64,000 bases of DNA from Roseburia sp. AF12-17LB (GCF_003479605.1 NZ_QUHR01000012.1:1-64000), one strand, 5' to 3'. Positions 52,678-61,314 are shown, numbered from the stretch's first letter. Program-made: numbers and translations. Notes: a model not told the origin generated them from the letters alone.

Positions 52678-54206
52678 ATGAAGAATTATTTTTCAAAGTC
52701 GAAATATTGCAGGTTGTGGCAATGTCCAAAGATGCTGTGGATGGATAAATATAAGCCGGAAGAGAATGCAGATGATGCCACAGATGACTCCAGAATGGAA
52801 GTGGGAATAGAAGTTGGAAAACTGGCCAGAGAATTATTTGGAGAGTCGGTGGATGTAACAGAAACTACAAATAATCAGTTAGATTTACCTGCAATGATAG
52901 AACGGACACAAGTAGAAATAGAACATGAGACATCGGTTATATGTGAAGCCTCATTCTCTTATCAAGGGTGCTATTGTGCGGTAGATATTTTGAAAAGAGA
53001 ATATAATGGATGGGCAATTTATGAAGTAAAAAGTTCAACGGTAAATAAAAAAATATGAAAGCGGTATACGTGGCGGATGTTGCTTATCAGAAATATGTGC
53101 TGGAACATTGTGGGGTGCGGATTACAGGAACATACATCGTTTCCATCAATAACAATTATATATATGATGGCGAATTGGATTTAAAAGGACTGTTCCAGAT
53201 TACAGATGTGTTCGGATTCGTGAAAAATGCGATTGGTGAGGTAGAGAATAATTTATTAAAAGAAGATACATTGTTGGAATCAGAGGCTGAGCCGGATCAG
53301 GAACTGGGATTATATTGTAAAGTCCCATATGGATGTCCATACTGGGACTATTGTAAAAAAAATTTGCCAAGACCGTCTGTATTTGACTTGTACAGAATGC
53401 CGTTAAAAAAGAAATTAGAATATTACAGGGAAGGAATTTCTGATTATAAGCAATTAAAAGCCTGTGGAAAGCTTAAGAATGAAAAGCAATTAAGGCAGAT
53501 TGAATTTGCATTAGAAGACAAGGGGACATATGTAAATATTGATGGAATCCGGGAATTTTTAAGTACATTATCTTATCCGTTGTATTTTCTGGATTTTGAG
53601 ACAATGCAACCAGTGATACCATTGTTCCTGGGAACAAAGCCATATCAGCAAATACCATTCCAGTATTCTTTGCATTATATAGAGTCGGCAGGTGCACCGT
53701 TATTACATAAAGAATTCCTTGCAGAATCAGGAGAAAATCCATTGCGGGCAATTGCGGAAGCTTTGTGCAGGGATATTCCGATGAATGTATGCGTAACGGC
53801 ATACAATAAGTCGTTTGAGTGCAGCAGAATCAAGGAACTGGCAGTAATGTTCACGGATTTAGCTGAGCATTTATTAAATATCAGAGATAATATCAAAGAT
53901 TTACTGGATCCATTTCAGGCAGGCCATTATTATAACCGGGCGATGGGAGGATCATTTTCAATTAAAAGTGTCCTGCCAGCGATATTCCCGAATGATCCGA
54001 AATTGAATTATCATAATCTAGAAGGTGTGCATAATGGTTCGGAGGCAATGACGATATTTCCGAGGATAAAAGATATGCCTGCGGAGGAGCAGAAAAAGGC
54101 AAGGCATAATTTGCTGAAGTACTGTGAGCTGGATACCTATGCGATGGTGAAAGTGTGGGGAGAGCTTGTGAGAATTGTGGAAGGAGATACGGAAGATGGA
54201 GATTGA
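52678..54206 (+). pseudogene. DUF2779-type Cas4-like/DEDD exonuclease gene with a frameshift
   Basis: Two overlapping frames make one gene. Frame 1 (52678-53058) encodes a Cas4-like N-terminus: SKSKYCRLWQCPKMLW, then VDILKREYNGWAIYEVKSST with the D and E-x-K of a PD-(D/E)XK nuclease. After a run of seven A (53047-53053) a -1 shift leads to frame 2 (53055-54206): VADVAYQKYVL, CPYWDYC cysteines, and a DEDD exonuclease-like domain (YFLDFETMQP, AYNKSFECSRI, LLDPF, YCELDTYAMV). Family members are single ~500-residue proteins of unknown role. The break may be a real mutation, a slippage-prone switch or a sequencing error. The stop overlaps the next gene. Confidence 0.8.
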
Positions 54207-55098
54207 AAAGGAAGTTGCTGAATTTGTGGATACAATTAAAAAAGATCCGTTTAAATATTATTTTCAGAACAAAGAGAATGAAAGGGTAAAATGGGAAGAA
54301 GATAAAGTTTATGTTGATGCCTTATATCAAGGATATTTGGATGCTTGTAGAACATTTAAATGGGAAAAAGATGGTAAGGATAACAAAGAATATATCCGTG
54401 AAATATTTGAAGAAAAAGAAATAGTAGGAGATATGAAGAATTATCTTAGGGCGGATAAGCTAGAAAGTTTTGATGAAATTCATAAAAAAATATGTGTTAA
54501 TTTAATTGAGAAATGTAAAGAAAGGACAAATATGACATATGGTCAAGCACAAAAAATTATAAATATGGCGTTTAAGTATTTGTATTGTTGTAAACATGAT
54601 TCAGAAATGGAAGAAAGATTTAAAGCTTGCCATATGCCGTTAGATAGTTTTAGCTTGGAATGGTTCAAAAGAAAGTTTAAGGAGAAATTTTTTTCAAATC
54701 CTGATAGTTATTCTGAAAATAATAGGGAGTTACCGGAAAATTTATTTACAAAAAAAGGTGAAAAAAAACTGAAAGCGGAGTCAATAGGTTCGTGGAGTTC
54801 TATGCAAACATGGGAAGAGGATTGTAAAAAACAAGAATATCCATACGAATTTTATGCTCATGTTATAAAGCAATATTGTAAGGAGAATTCAATTACACCA
54901 TTACAATTGGATTTTATTGTTTGGTCTAAAATGCAGAAAATTATGGCTGCAGAGTCATTTATAAAGACTTTTAAAGACGATGATGAAGAGAATAAAGAAG
55001 TTATAAATTCAGAAGAACTAGAGCCATATGATATACTTAACTTGAAAACGACGTTAGAAAATAGATTGAGTGAAATCAGACCTTTAATATGCAAATGA
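54196..55098 (+). CDS. Unknown protein linked to the DUF2779 gene
   Basis: This 300-residue soluble, charged, mostly helical protein starts at ATG 54196 after AAGGAGA and overlaps the preceding gene by 11 bp, so the two are coupled. A central motif MTYGQAQKIINMAFKYLYC followed by CHMPLDSFSLEWFK (~115-155) looks conserved in proteins of phage-defence and mobile-island settings as I recall, but I cannot name the family. It is AT-rich. No catalytic motif is seen. A terminator follows. Confidence 0.7.
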   Translation: MEIEKEVAEFVDTIKKDPFKYYFQNKENERVKWEEDKVYVDALYQGYLDACRTFKWEKDGKDNKEYIREIFEEKEIVGDMKNYLRADKLESFDEIHKKICVNLIEKCKERTNMTYGQAQKIINMAFKYLYCCKHDSEMEERFKACHMPLDSFSLEWFKRKFKEKFFSNPDSYSENNRELPENLFTKKGEKKLKAESIGSWSSMQTWEEDCKKQEYPYEFYAHVIKQYCKENSITPLQLDFIVWSKMQKIMAAESFIKTFKDDDEENKEVINSEELEPYDILNLKTTLENRLSEIRPLICK

Positions 55099-55121
55099 TT
55101 TACTAATAGAATATACAAAGT

Positions 55122-55149
55122 AAAAAACAGTGTTTCGGCACTGTTTTTA
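55122..55149 (+). terminator. Terminator
   Basis: AAAAACAGTG-TTTCGG-CACTGTTTTT, compact stem with UUCG-like loop. Confidence 0.92.
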
Positions 55150-55232
55150 TATGCTCAGAAGAAATGAACTATTTTTGCCCCATGCAATCATATATCCTAA
55201 TTATTTATCAAGCACAGATAGGAGTGAAAAAG

Positions 55233-55439
55233 TTGAAAATATCCATTTATTCAAGAAAATCAATAGAAAAATTATTGAAAATAGATTTCCGTAAAAATGC
55301 AGCAGTAATCAGTTTCTATGGCTCACTGGGTAAATTTCGAGATGAGGAATACAAACCAGTAGACTATTCGACAAAAACAAACTGTGTATGGCTGGATGAT
55401 ATACGACCGGCTTCGGAAGGATATGTATACAGTAACTAA
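55233..55439 (+). pseudogene. Truncated dual-specificity-phosphatase-like accessory gene
   Basis: A TTG start 5 bases after AGGAGTGA opens a 68-codon frame: KISIYSRKSIEKLL, NAAVISFYGSLGK, EYKPVDYSTKTNCVWLDDIRP, then a stop. This N-terminus is common in Lachnospiraceae mobile elements, in proteins about twice as long with a later CxxGxSR-type phosphatase loop. Here the catalytic half is missing. The frame at 55384-55626 that follows has a Cys cluster (CTKCGADYLSCKC) and may be another fragment. Confidence 0.6.
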
Positions 55440-55626
55440 TTTCCCAACAATATGTTGTAAGATGATTTGTGTACCCATTAAATGGGTAAAAAACAGTAAA
55501 TGTACAAAATGTGGCGCAGATTATTTGAGTTGTAAGTGCGTCAAATTTATTGATGAGGATGTATCGGAACATCATATAGAATATGAACAGATAGGGATGA
55601 CTTGGACAAATCGAGTGTGTGCGTAG

Positions 55627-56142
55627 TATCCGAAAGGAGAAATCTCCTTCAATTAATAATAGTTCTTAGTGGTAGAAATTTCCCGTTTACTACTAACAGG
55701 TAGTAGCAACTTGCAGGGTTCTACTCCAATTTGCTACAATCTGTAATTTCAGAGCATTTCATCATAACCCCGGAAAGCCTTGCAAAACAGGGCATTCCGG
55801 GGCAAAACAAGGAGAAACAAAACAATGATAAAAATACTATTTGTGTGTCACGGCAGATTATGTCGTTTCTTCTAGAAAGCCAGTAATAGCAAGGGCTTGC
55901 GGGTATGCGAGGTTAAAAAATAACACAAAAATAACACTCTTGCGGGGATGGGGGAGGCTTATTAGAAGCTAAAACTGTAGGGGTGGACATGGAACTTGAA
56001 GACAAGGAAAATGGGGATGTGATAGAGGGAGAGGATCAGCTGGGCTGGTCCTTTTTCAGTGGAGTTAAACTTGTCTGAGTAATATGCTACAAACAAGTTT
56101 GTGGGCTGAAAAAACCAAAATAAAAGTGCCGAAAAATACAAG
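55627..56142. other. Gap with phosphatase stub and attachment-site-like sequences
   Basis: CCCCGGAA...TTCCGGGG forms a hairpin (~55768-55802). Directly after it, AGGAGAAAC precedes an ATG (55825) encoding MIKILFVCHGRLCRFF and a stop: the first 16 codons of a low-molecular-weight phosphatase with its CX5R loop. AAATAACAC occurs twice (55918 and 55928), like integrase arm sites. No integrase gene remains. Confidence 0.5.
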
Positions 56143-56230
56143 ACGCAAAACATTAAGCAAACGCAATAATTAAACGCAAAATATCGAATTGATTTGACTT
56201 TTTGCGTTTTACTGAGGTATAATTTGCGTA
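56143..56230 (+). promoter_or_regulatory. Promoter with repeated CGCAAA sites
   Basis: TTGACT (56194-56199), 18 bp, TATAAT (56218-56223). ACGCAAAA-type sites occur at 56143, 56159 and 56172 on the plus strand, and inverted at 56199 (TTTTTGCGTTTT, inside the spacer) and 56223 (TTTGCGTA, just after the -10). The arrangement is that of a repressor binding region. Confidence 0.7.
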
Positions 56231-56272
56231 AGATGAGGAATAATATTGCGAATGACAGGAGCTGATATATAT

Positions 56273-58141
56273 ATGAAAACTTGTAAAGAAAAGGCTTTAG
56301 AGTGGAATGTTTCGCCACGTTCCGTAAATGATATGTGCAAAAAAGGAAGAATACAGGGTGCAATAAAAGAAAAAGGATCTTGGTTAATTCCAGACGACTC
56401 TCCAAAGCCAATGGATGGAAGAGTGTCTAATGGAAAATACATCAAGAAAAATATGGTTGCGAAAGCAGAAGTTAAATCATTACCAATCGGCATCTCTGAC
56501 TATGTTCGTGCGCAGGAAGAATATTACTATGTCGACAAGACGTTATTAATCAAAGAATTCTTGGATCAAAAGCCATTGGTATCTTTGTTTACGAGACCAA
56601 GGAGATTCGGAAAGACCTTGAATATGGATATGCTCAGAGTGTTCTTTGAAATATCAGATAAGAATACTAGTAAGTATTTTGCCGATAAAAATATTTGGCA
56701 ATGTGGAGAAGAGTATCGTTCACATCAAGGAAAATATCCAGTCATATTCTTAACTTTTAAGGATGTTAAATTTGATACTTGGGACGCAACAATAGATAAA
56801 ATAAGGGGACTACTTCAAGAAGAGTATGGAAGACATCAAGAGCTACTAAATAGTGATAAGCTCTCACAATATGAGAAGGAGTATTTTACAAAGATTATTA
56901 GTGCTACAGCTAATGAAGTGGAGCTTACTTCTTCGCTAGAAAGACTATCTAAAATGCTTGCTTCACATTATGATAAGGCTCCAGTAATCATTATTGATGA
57001 ATATGATACTCCGATTCAAGAGGGATACTCTAAGGATTTCTACGATGAAATTATTGGATTCATGAGAAATTTCTTTTCAGGAGCATTTAAGGATAATAAG
57101 AATTTATCCTATGGTTTCCTAACAGGAATTTTGCGTATTGCTCAGGAAAGTATCTTTAGTGGTCTAAATAATTTAACAGTGAACTCCGTAATGGATGAAG
57201 AATACGATAGCTTTTTTGGATTTACAGAATCTGAAGTGAAAGCAATGCTCAGTTACTATGGAGTATCAGATAAAGAGGAGGAACTTAAAGACTGGTACGA
57301 TGGATATTTGTTTGGCAGCGAAGAAATATATAATCCATGGTCTGTAATCAACTATATTTCCAAGGGATGCCTTCCTCAAGCATATTGGGTAAATACAGGA
57401 AAAAATGAAATCCTTGATGATGTACTAAGAGTGGCTACAGATGATATTACAGAAAGATTATATGACCTTTTGCAAGGAGAAAGAGTAGTTGCAAGAATTG
57501 ATCAAAATGTGGTGTATAGATCGATTGCGGAGGATCCAGCAAATATTTATAGCTTATTGTTGGTTGCTGGCTATTTGAAAACTCCTAAAAAGGAACTGCA
57601 AGCAGATGGTTCATATTTATGTGAAGTATCAATTCCAAATAGAGAGATTGCAGCTGTATATAAGAGTGAAATCTTGTCACATTTCTTGCAAACTGGAGCA
57701 ATTACAAGGACTACAGCAAATAAGATTGCAGAAAGTCTTTATGCCAATGATTACAAGAAGTTGCAGAGCGCTATTGGGGAATATATGGATAAATCAATTA
57801 GCTTCTTCGATGGTGGAGCTGAAGGATTTTATCATGGTTTGATGCTAGGATTAATAGCATTAATGGATAATCAGTATAAGATTAAATCGAACCGAGAATC
57901 TGGAGATGGCAGATTTGATGTTTCTTTAATTCCAAGAGAAAAAAGGTATCCTGGTATTATTTTGGAATTAAAGTGGAAAGAAAAATTAAGCGATGTTGAG
58001 CTTGAAAAATGGTCTAATGAAGCATTAAAGCAAATTGGTGAGTTGCGATACGATTCTGAAATGAAAGAGGATGGAATTACGGAAATCTTGAAGTTTGGAA
58101 TTGCTTTTTCGGGGAAGAAAGTATGTGTAAGAACTGAGTAG
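56273..58141 (+). CDS. AAA-ATPase/DUF1703 protein with N-terminal HTH
   Basis: The 622 residues comprise an excisionase/MerR-like HTH (1-45, KALEWNVSPRSVNDMCKKGRIQGAI), an AAA-ATPase-like domain (~70-380, P-loop variant FTRPRRFGKTLNMDML, Walker B VIIIDEYDTP), and a C-terminal DUF1703 PD-(D/E)XK nuclease-like domain (~530-615, GDGRFDVSLIP, PGIILELKWK). Such proteins are abundant in gut bacteria with no established role. The HTH may read the CGCAAA sites in its own promoter (inference). ATG 56273 follows AGGAGCT; the first ATG at 56246 is too close to the predicted transcript start. Confidence 0.85.
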   Translation: MKTCKEKALEWNVSPRSVNDMCKKGRIQGAIKEKGSWLIPDDSPKPMDGRVSNGKYIKKNMVAKAEVKSLPIGISDYVRAQEEYYYVDKTLLIKEFLDQKPLVSLFTRPRRFGKTLNMDMLRVFFEISDKNTSKYFADKNIWQCGEEYRSHQGKYPVIFLTFKDVKFDTWDATIDKIRGLLQEEYGRHQELLNSDKLSQYEKEYFTKIISATANEVELTSSLERLSKMLASHYDKAPVIIIDEYDTPIQEGYSKDFYDEIIGFMRNFFSGAFKDNKNLSYGFLTGILRIAQESIFSGLNNLTVNSVMDEEYDSFFGFTESEVKAMLSYYGVSDKEEELKDWYDGYLFGSEEIYNPWSVINYISKGCLPQAYWVNTGKNEILDDVLRVATDDITERLYDLLQGERVVARIDQNVVYRSIAEDPANIYSLLLVAGYLKTPKKELQADGSYLCEVSIPNREIAAVYKSEILSHFLQTGAITRTTANKIAESLYANDYKKLQSAIGEYMDKSISFFDGGAEGFYHGLMLGLIALMDNQYKIKSNRESGDGRFDVSLIPREKRYPGIILELKWKEKLSDVELEKWSNEALKQIGELRYDSEMKEDGITEILKFGIAFSGKKVCVRTE

Positions 58142-58172
58142 AACAAGAATTTAGTGCAAAGGAGGCGATAGT

Positions 58173-58490
58173 ATGTTTCCAACAATTAATAAAAAAGAAA
58201 CAGGTGTTAATCTTCGAAGAATTATGGATATGAGAGGAGTAAAACCAAAAGATATTCAAGAATATTTAGGGTTTGGATGTGTGCAGAGTGTTTATCGATG
58301 GTTGGATGGCGTTAGTATGCCAACAGTCGATAATCTGTATGCAATTAGCAAAATGCTTCAAGTTCCTATGGATTCAATTGTTTGCGGAAATGCTGGAAGA
58401 ACAAAAAGTCAAATGGATGCATGTCTTACGGATCAGGAGAGAAGAGTTTATACCTACTATAAGAAAATGAGAGAATTAAATGCAGCATAA
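58173..58490 (+). CDS. XRE-type HTH regulator, cassette 1
   Basis: This 105-residue protein has an HTH of the Cro/C1 type (~12-70, NLRRIMDMRGVKPKDIQEYLGFGCVQSVYRWLDGVSMPTVDNLYAISKML). A short tail follows. It resembles the regulator at 61418 in its key positions (KDIQ/KDVQ, LGF/MGF, QSVYRWLDG/QAVYKWISG, PTVDNL/PSLDNF). AGGAGGCGA precedes the ATG. It lies upstream of the helical protein at 58573, and a dyad follows its stop codon at 58496. Confidence 0.85.
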   Translation: MFPTINKKETGVNLRRIMDMRGVKPKDIQEYLGFGCVQSVYRWLDGVSMPTVDNLYAISKMLQVPMDSIVCGNAGRTKSQMDACLTDQERRVYTYYKKMRELNAA

Positions 58491-58495
58491 TTTTT

Positions 58496-58572
58496 GAACT
58501 ACAAGTTCAATGACATTACATGAATCCTCCCTTAGAATTATATTAAGAGATAGTTTTAAGGGAGGATTTTTT
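58496..58572 (+). promoter_or_regulatory. Operator-like dyad and SD-sequestering hairpin
   Basis: GAACTACAAGTTCAATGACA (58496-58515) resembles TAAACCAAAAGTTTAATGCA (61315-61334) before cassette 2. Downstream, AATCCTCCCTTA (58523-58534) is the perfect 12-bp reverse complement of TAAGGGAGGATT (58557-58568), which contains the Shine-Dalgarno of the next gene and runs into T6 directly before its ATG. The hairpin could act as an attenuator and block translation. Confidence 0.7.
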
Positions 58573-59235
58573 ATGAGCGAAAAGATGTTAGTAACACAGG
58601 CTCTTGACGAAAGAGACCTACTAGTAAAGAAGATATCAGATAAAATTGACAAAGCAAGTTTTGTGGATACCATAAAGCCAAATGAGGATAAAGTATATTC
58701 AAAGCGCATTGGCAAGGATGAATATGCGAAAGAAGCGGAGTCGTCATATCAGCAGATTGTTGATTTGATTGAACGATTCCAGAAAATTGACGCAGCTATT
58801 GTTGCATCCAATGCTGAAACAGAAATCACAACATCATATGGAAAATTCACAGTTGCTGGAGCTATTTCGCTTCGAAGCAGACTTCGTGGACTAGGAACAT
58901 ACGATGGAGAAGCTGATTTTGAAGGAATCCTTAAGTCTAAAATGCAGGATGAGTATAACGAGCGTGTGCGCACATGTGATCTTAAGAACAGTCAGCTTCA
59001 GAATACTGCTGAGAGCATGCGCCTTAGCATTCTCGGAAAAGACAGTAAAACAAAAGACGATAAGCCCCTTGGAGTCGTGGATGCATATGTGAAGGAAAAC
59101 ACAACAGAACTTGTGGATCCGCTTGATATCAAGAAAAAGATAGAGAGCCTGGAGGAAAAGAACAATACACTTTTAAAGGAATTAGATACTCAGATTAAAG
59201 TGTCTAATGCGACTACTTTGATTGAAATAGCATAA
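58573..59235 (+). CDS. Long-helical protein, cassette 1 (DIP1984-like pattern)
   Basis: This 220-residue soluble, almost all-helical protein has coiled-coil segments at ~35-75 (SSYQQIVDLIERFQKIDAAI), followed by the ASNAETEITT turn, a basic RSRLRG element, and a C-terminal coiled coil (~175-220, LDIKKKIESLEEKNNTLLKE) ending in VSNATTLIEI. The two I-x-SNA-x-T turns resemble the DIP1984 family by eye; the match is unverified. The protein at 61777 has a related layout. Start chosen at ATG 58573 after GGGAGG. Function unknown. A tRNA-like gene follows 100 bp downstream. Confidence 0.72.
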   Translation: MSEKMLVTQALDERDLLVKKISDKIDKASFVDTIKPNEDKVYSKRIGKDEYAKEAESSYQQIVDLIERFQKIDAAIVASNAETEITTSYGKFTVAGAISLRSRLRGLGTYDGEADFEGILKSKMQDEYNERVRTCDLKNSQLQNTAESMRLSILGKDSKTKDDKPLGVVDAYVKENTTELVDPLDIKKKIESLEEKNNTLLKELDTQIKVSNATTLIEIA

Positions 59236-59335
59236 AGTATTTGCCTGCATTGCGAAAATCCTAAATCTGGCTTCCCGTAACAGGGTTACGTTACAAGATA
59301 AGTATACCAATTCAGCGAAAATTGGGTTACCAATA

Positions 59336-59408
59336 TACAAAGTAGCGCAATGGGTAGCGCACATGATTTGTAATCGTGAAGTTGTAGGTTCGAATCCTAT
59401 CTTTGAAA
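59336..59408 (+). tRNA. Divergent tRNA-Thr (TGT) or tRNA-like RNA
   Basis: Acceptor TACAAAG/CTTTGAA pairs 6 of 7 (A-A mismatch at 2-71). The D arm is GCGC/GCGC with GG in the loop, the anticodon stem CATGA/TCGTG has loop TTTGTAA (anticodon TGT), and the T arm is GTAGG-TTCGAAT-CCTAT. It lies in accessory DNA. Upstream hairpins (CCAATT/AATTGG near 59308, CGTAAC/GTTACG near 59276) may belong to the same RNA. Confidence 0.65.
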
Positions 59409-59704
59409 ACATTGGTTTAACAGCGATGACTGATAATCATCTCCAATTTTAACGGTTTTGTGTCTTATTTGAACATTTAATTGTGAATTGTAAACTTTTA
59501 AATGATTGAATTGTTTTAGGTAAAATAAAAACATTGATTTAGGCATAGAGATATGCTGAAATCCATGAAGATGGTTAAAGTGTTAAGCCAGTTGACTGAG
59601 GAATATCCACATGGCTGCAATGTGGGCAAATATTTAATGGTGGAGTCATGGCGTAAGCTATGGCTCCATTTTAAGTTAGGGATGATTTAGGGAGGAATTA
59701 AGAA
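59409..59704. other. Gap with hairpin and a doubtful small ORF
   Basis: It contains TAAACTTTTAAATGATTGAA (59491-59510), loosely like the cassette operator motif, and a GGAG-CATGGC / GCTATGG-CTCC hairpin (59641-59668). A 45-codon frame (59553-59690, MLKSMKMVKVLSQL...) lacks a proper ribosome site. No secure gene. Confidence 0.4.
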
Positions 59705-59887
59705 ATGGCAAGAGAAATCAGTAGAATAGAGCCAATGATTGATGAATTCAGGAAATTATAGGAAAAATATCTGGATTTAAGATTTGGACAGTTGGTTTGT
59801 AACATTGTGCTAGAAAATCAATTGTTCTATGTGGAGGATGACATTATGCTAGAGAGAATTCAAGATTGGGAGAAGAATAGAAGGTGA
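59705..59887 (+). pseudogene. Small gene interrupted by an in-frame TAG
   Basis: After AGGGAGGAATTAAGAA, ATG opens MAREISRIEPMIDEFRKL, then TAG at 59759-59761. The same frame continues EKYLDLRFGQLVCNIVLENQ and on to a TGA at 59885, in total 60 codons. This matches the full-length pattern of a small Firmicutes protein family (RIxPxxDxxxxxWxxxPDLRFGQL), so the TAG replaces one codon. It ends at the next gene's ribosome site. It is either a fresh pseudogene or a suppressed codon. Confidence 0.65.
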
Positions 59888-59892
59888 AAGCT

Positions 59893-60606
59893 ATGATTTA
59901 CATAACAGGAGATACTCATGGTGATATGAACCGCATAGTTCGATCCTGTGAAAGAATGGAGACTTCCCAAGAAGATATCATGATTATATTAGGTGATGTG
60001 GGCCTAAATTATAATGGAGATTCCAGGGACAGAAGGAACAAAGAAAAAGTAGCAAATCTACCGATTACGTTATTCTGTATTCATGGAAATCATGAGCGAA
60101 GACCAACAACTATTGTAGAATACAAGCTGCAGGAGTGGAATGGCGGAAAAGTATGGGTTGAAGAAGCATATCCAAATATTCTCTTTGCAAAGGATGGAGA
60201 AATATATGATATAGCGGGCATGAAAACAATTGTAATTGGTGGGGCATATAGTGTTGATAAATTTTATAGGTTAAGCAAAGGCTACAATTGGTTTGAAGAT
60301 GAGCAACCGTCAGATGAGATAAAAGCGTATGTAGAAAAGCAACTTAGTAATAATGACTGGAATGTTGATGTGGTCCTATCACATACTGTTCCGTATGATT
60401 ATCGACCGGTGGATTTGTTTCTTTCAATGATTGATCAGAGTACAGTGGATGAATCAACAGAGCTGTGGCTCGGAGAGATTGAAAAGAAGCTGGATTACAA
60501 ATGGTGGTATGCTGGGCATTATCATACATCAAGGGTAAGAGATAAGGTTCAGATAATGTTTGAGGATATAGAGGAGTTTCTACATAGAAAACTAGATTAT
60601 CAATAA
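59893..60606 (+). CDS. Calcineurin-like metallophosphoesterase
   Basis: The 237 residues contain the phosphoesterase motifs ITGDTHGD (metal site 1), ILGDVGLNYNGD, CIHGNHERR (GNHE), VVLSHTVP (His) and WYAGHYHTSR (GHxH). It probably hydrolyses phosphomonoester or diester bonds of nucleotides or proteins; the substrate is unknown. ATG 59893 follows AAGGTGA, overlapping the end of the TAG-interrupted gene region. Together with that small gene it forms a frequently seen pair, as I recall. Confidence 0.85.
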   Translation: MIYITGDTHGDMNRIVRSCERMETSQEDIMIILGDVGLNYNGDSRDRRNKEKVANLPITLFCIHGNHERRPTTIVEYKLQEWNGGKVWVEEAYPNILFAKDGEIYDIAGMKTIVIGGAYSVDKFYRLSKGYNWFEDEQPSDEIKAYVEKQLSNNDWNVDVVLSHTVPYDYRPVDLFLSMIDQSTVDESTELWLGEIEKKLDYKWWYAGHYHTSRVRDKVQIMFEDIEEFLHRKLDYQ

Positions 60607-60636
60607 GCATTGAAAAATAGAAAGTGATGGATTGGA

Positions 60637-61299
60637 ATGAGAAGAAGCAAAAGCTATGAAGTAAGAGATCCAATAAATATATGGAATAAATATGATTTTG
60701 CTATGTCAGGTCTCGGAAAGAAAAGCAAAATCTTGGCAAAAATAAAACATTTTTTTAAATGCGTAAAGTGGAGTAAACAGCGTATTACAAGGGGCTATTG
60801 TGATTGTGATGTTTGGGAGATGTTTTCTTTTCTTCAGACGCTTATTCCGGATATGCTGCAAACACTGAAAGATACAAGAACGGGTTCACCAGGATATTTG
60901 GGAGAAAACTATACCAATGAAAATGGAATTCTTGTAAATGATACCTGCCATGAGGAGTGGAATTGCATTCTAGACAAAATGATATTTTTATGGCGAGAAG
61001 CGGAGAAAGATACATGCTCACAAAAGAATCCATTTGATGAAGCGCATTCCAAAGCAATGGATGAATTTACGGAACGATTTGGATTATTTGGAAATGAACT
61101 TCAAACCGAGAAAGAATTAGAGGAAAATAGAAAGCGCGGTGGCGGAGGAACAATTCATTTTATGGATGAGTTGCCTGAGTATAAAGAGATTTCCGATAAA
61201 TATCGCGAAGAAGAAAATCGTTTGGAAGAATATAGAAGAAAGTGTAAGGATGAAGCTATAGATATGCTTAAACAATATTTCTATGACCTGTGGGATTGA
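60637..61299 (+). CDS. Unknown protein, phage/island type
   Basis: The 220 residues include the pattern RITRGYCDCDVWEMFSFLQT followed by LIPDMLQTLKDTRTGSPGYLG (~50-90), a signature (RG-x-SD-x-D-x-W...P-x-ML) seen in uncharacterised proteins of phages and islands. A later part has NDTCHEEWNCILDKMIFLWREAE, and a charged C-terminal helix (~185-215) follows. No catalytic motif is recognised. It starts 30 bp after the metallophosphoesterase and is likely cotranscribed. The ribosome site is weak. Confidence 0.7.
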   Translation: MRRSKSYEVRDPINIWNKYDFAMSGLGKKSKILAKIKHFFKCVKWSKQRITRGYCDCDVWEMFSFLQTLIPDMLQTLKDTRTGSPGYLGENYTNENGILVNDTCHEEWNCILDKMIFLWREAEKDTCSQKNPFDEAHSKAMDEFTERFGLFGNELQTEKELEENRKRGGGGTIHFMDELPEYKEISDKYREEENRLEEYRRKCKDEAIDMLKQYFYDLWD

Positions 61300-61314
61300 G
61301 TTATTAGTAAATCT

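Noticed and set aside
59553..59690. 45-codon ORF before the TAG-interrupted gene
   Set aside because: Weak ribosome site and it includes a hairpin; no family resemblance.
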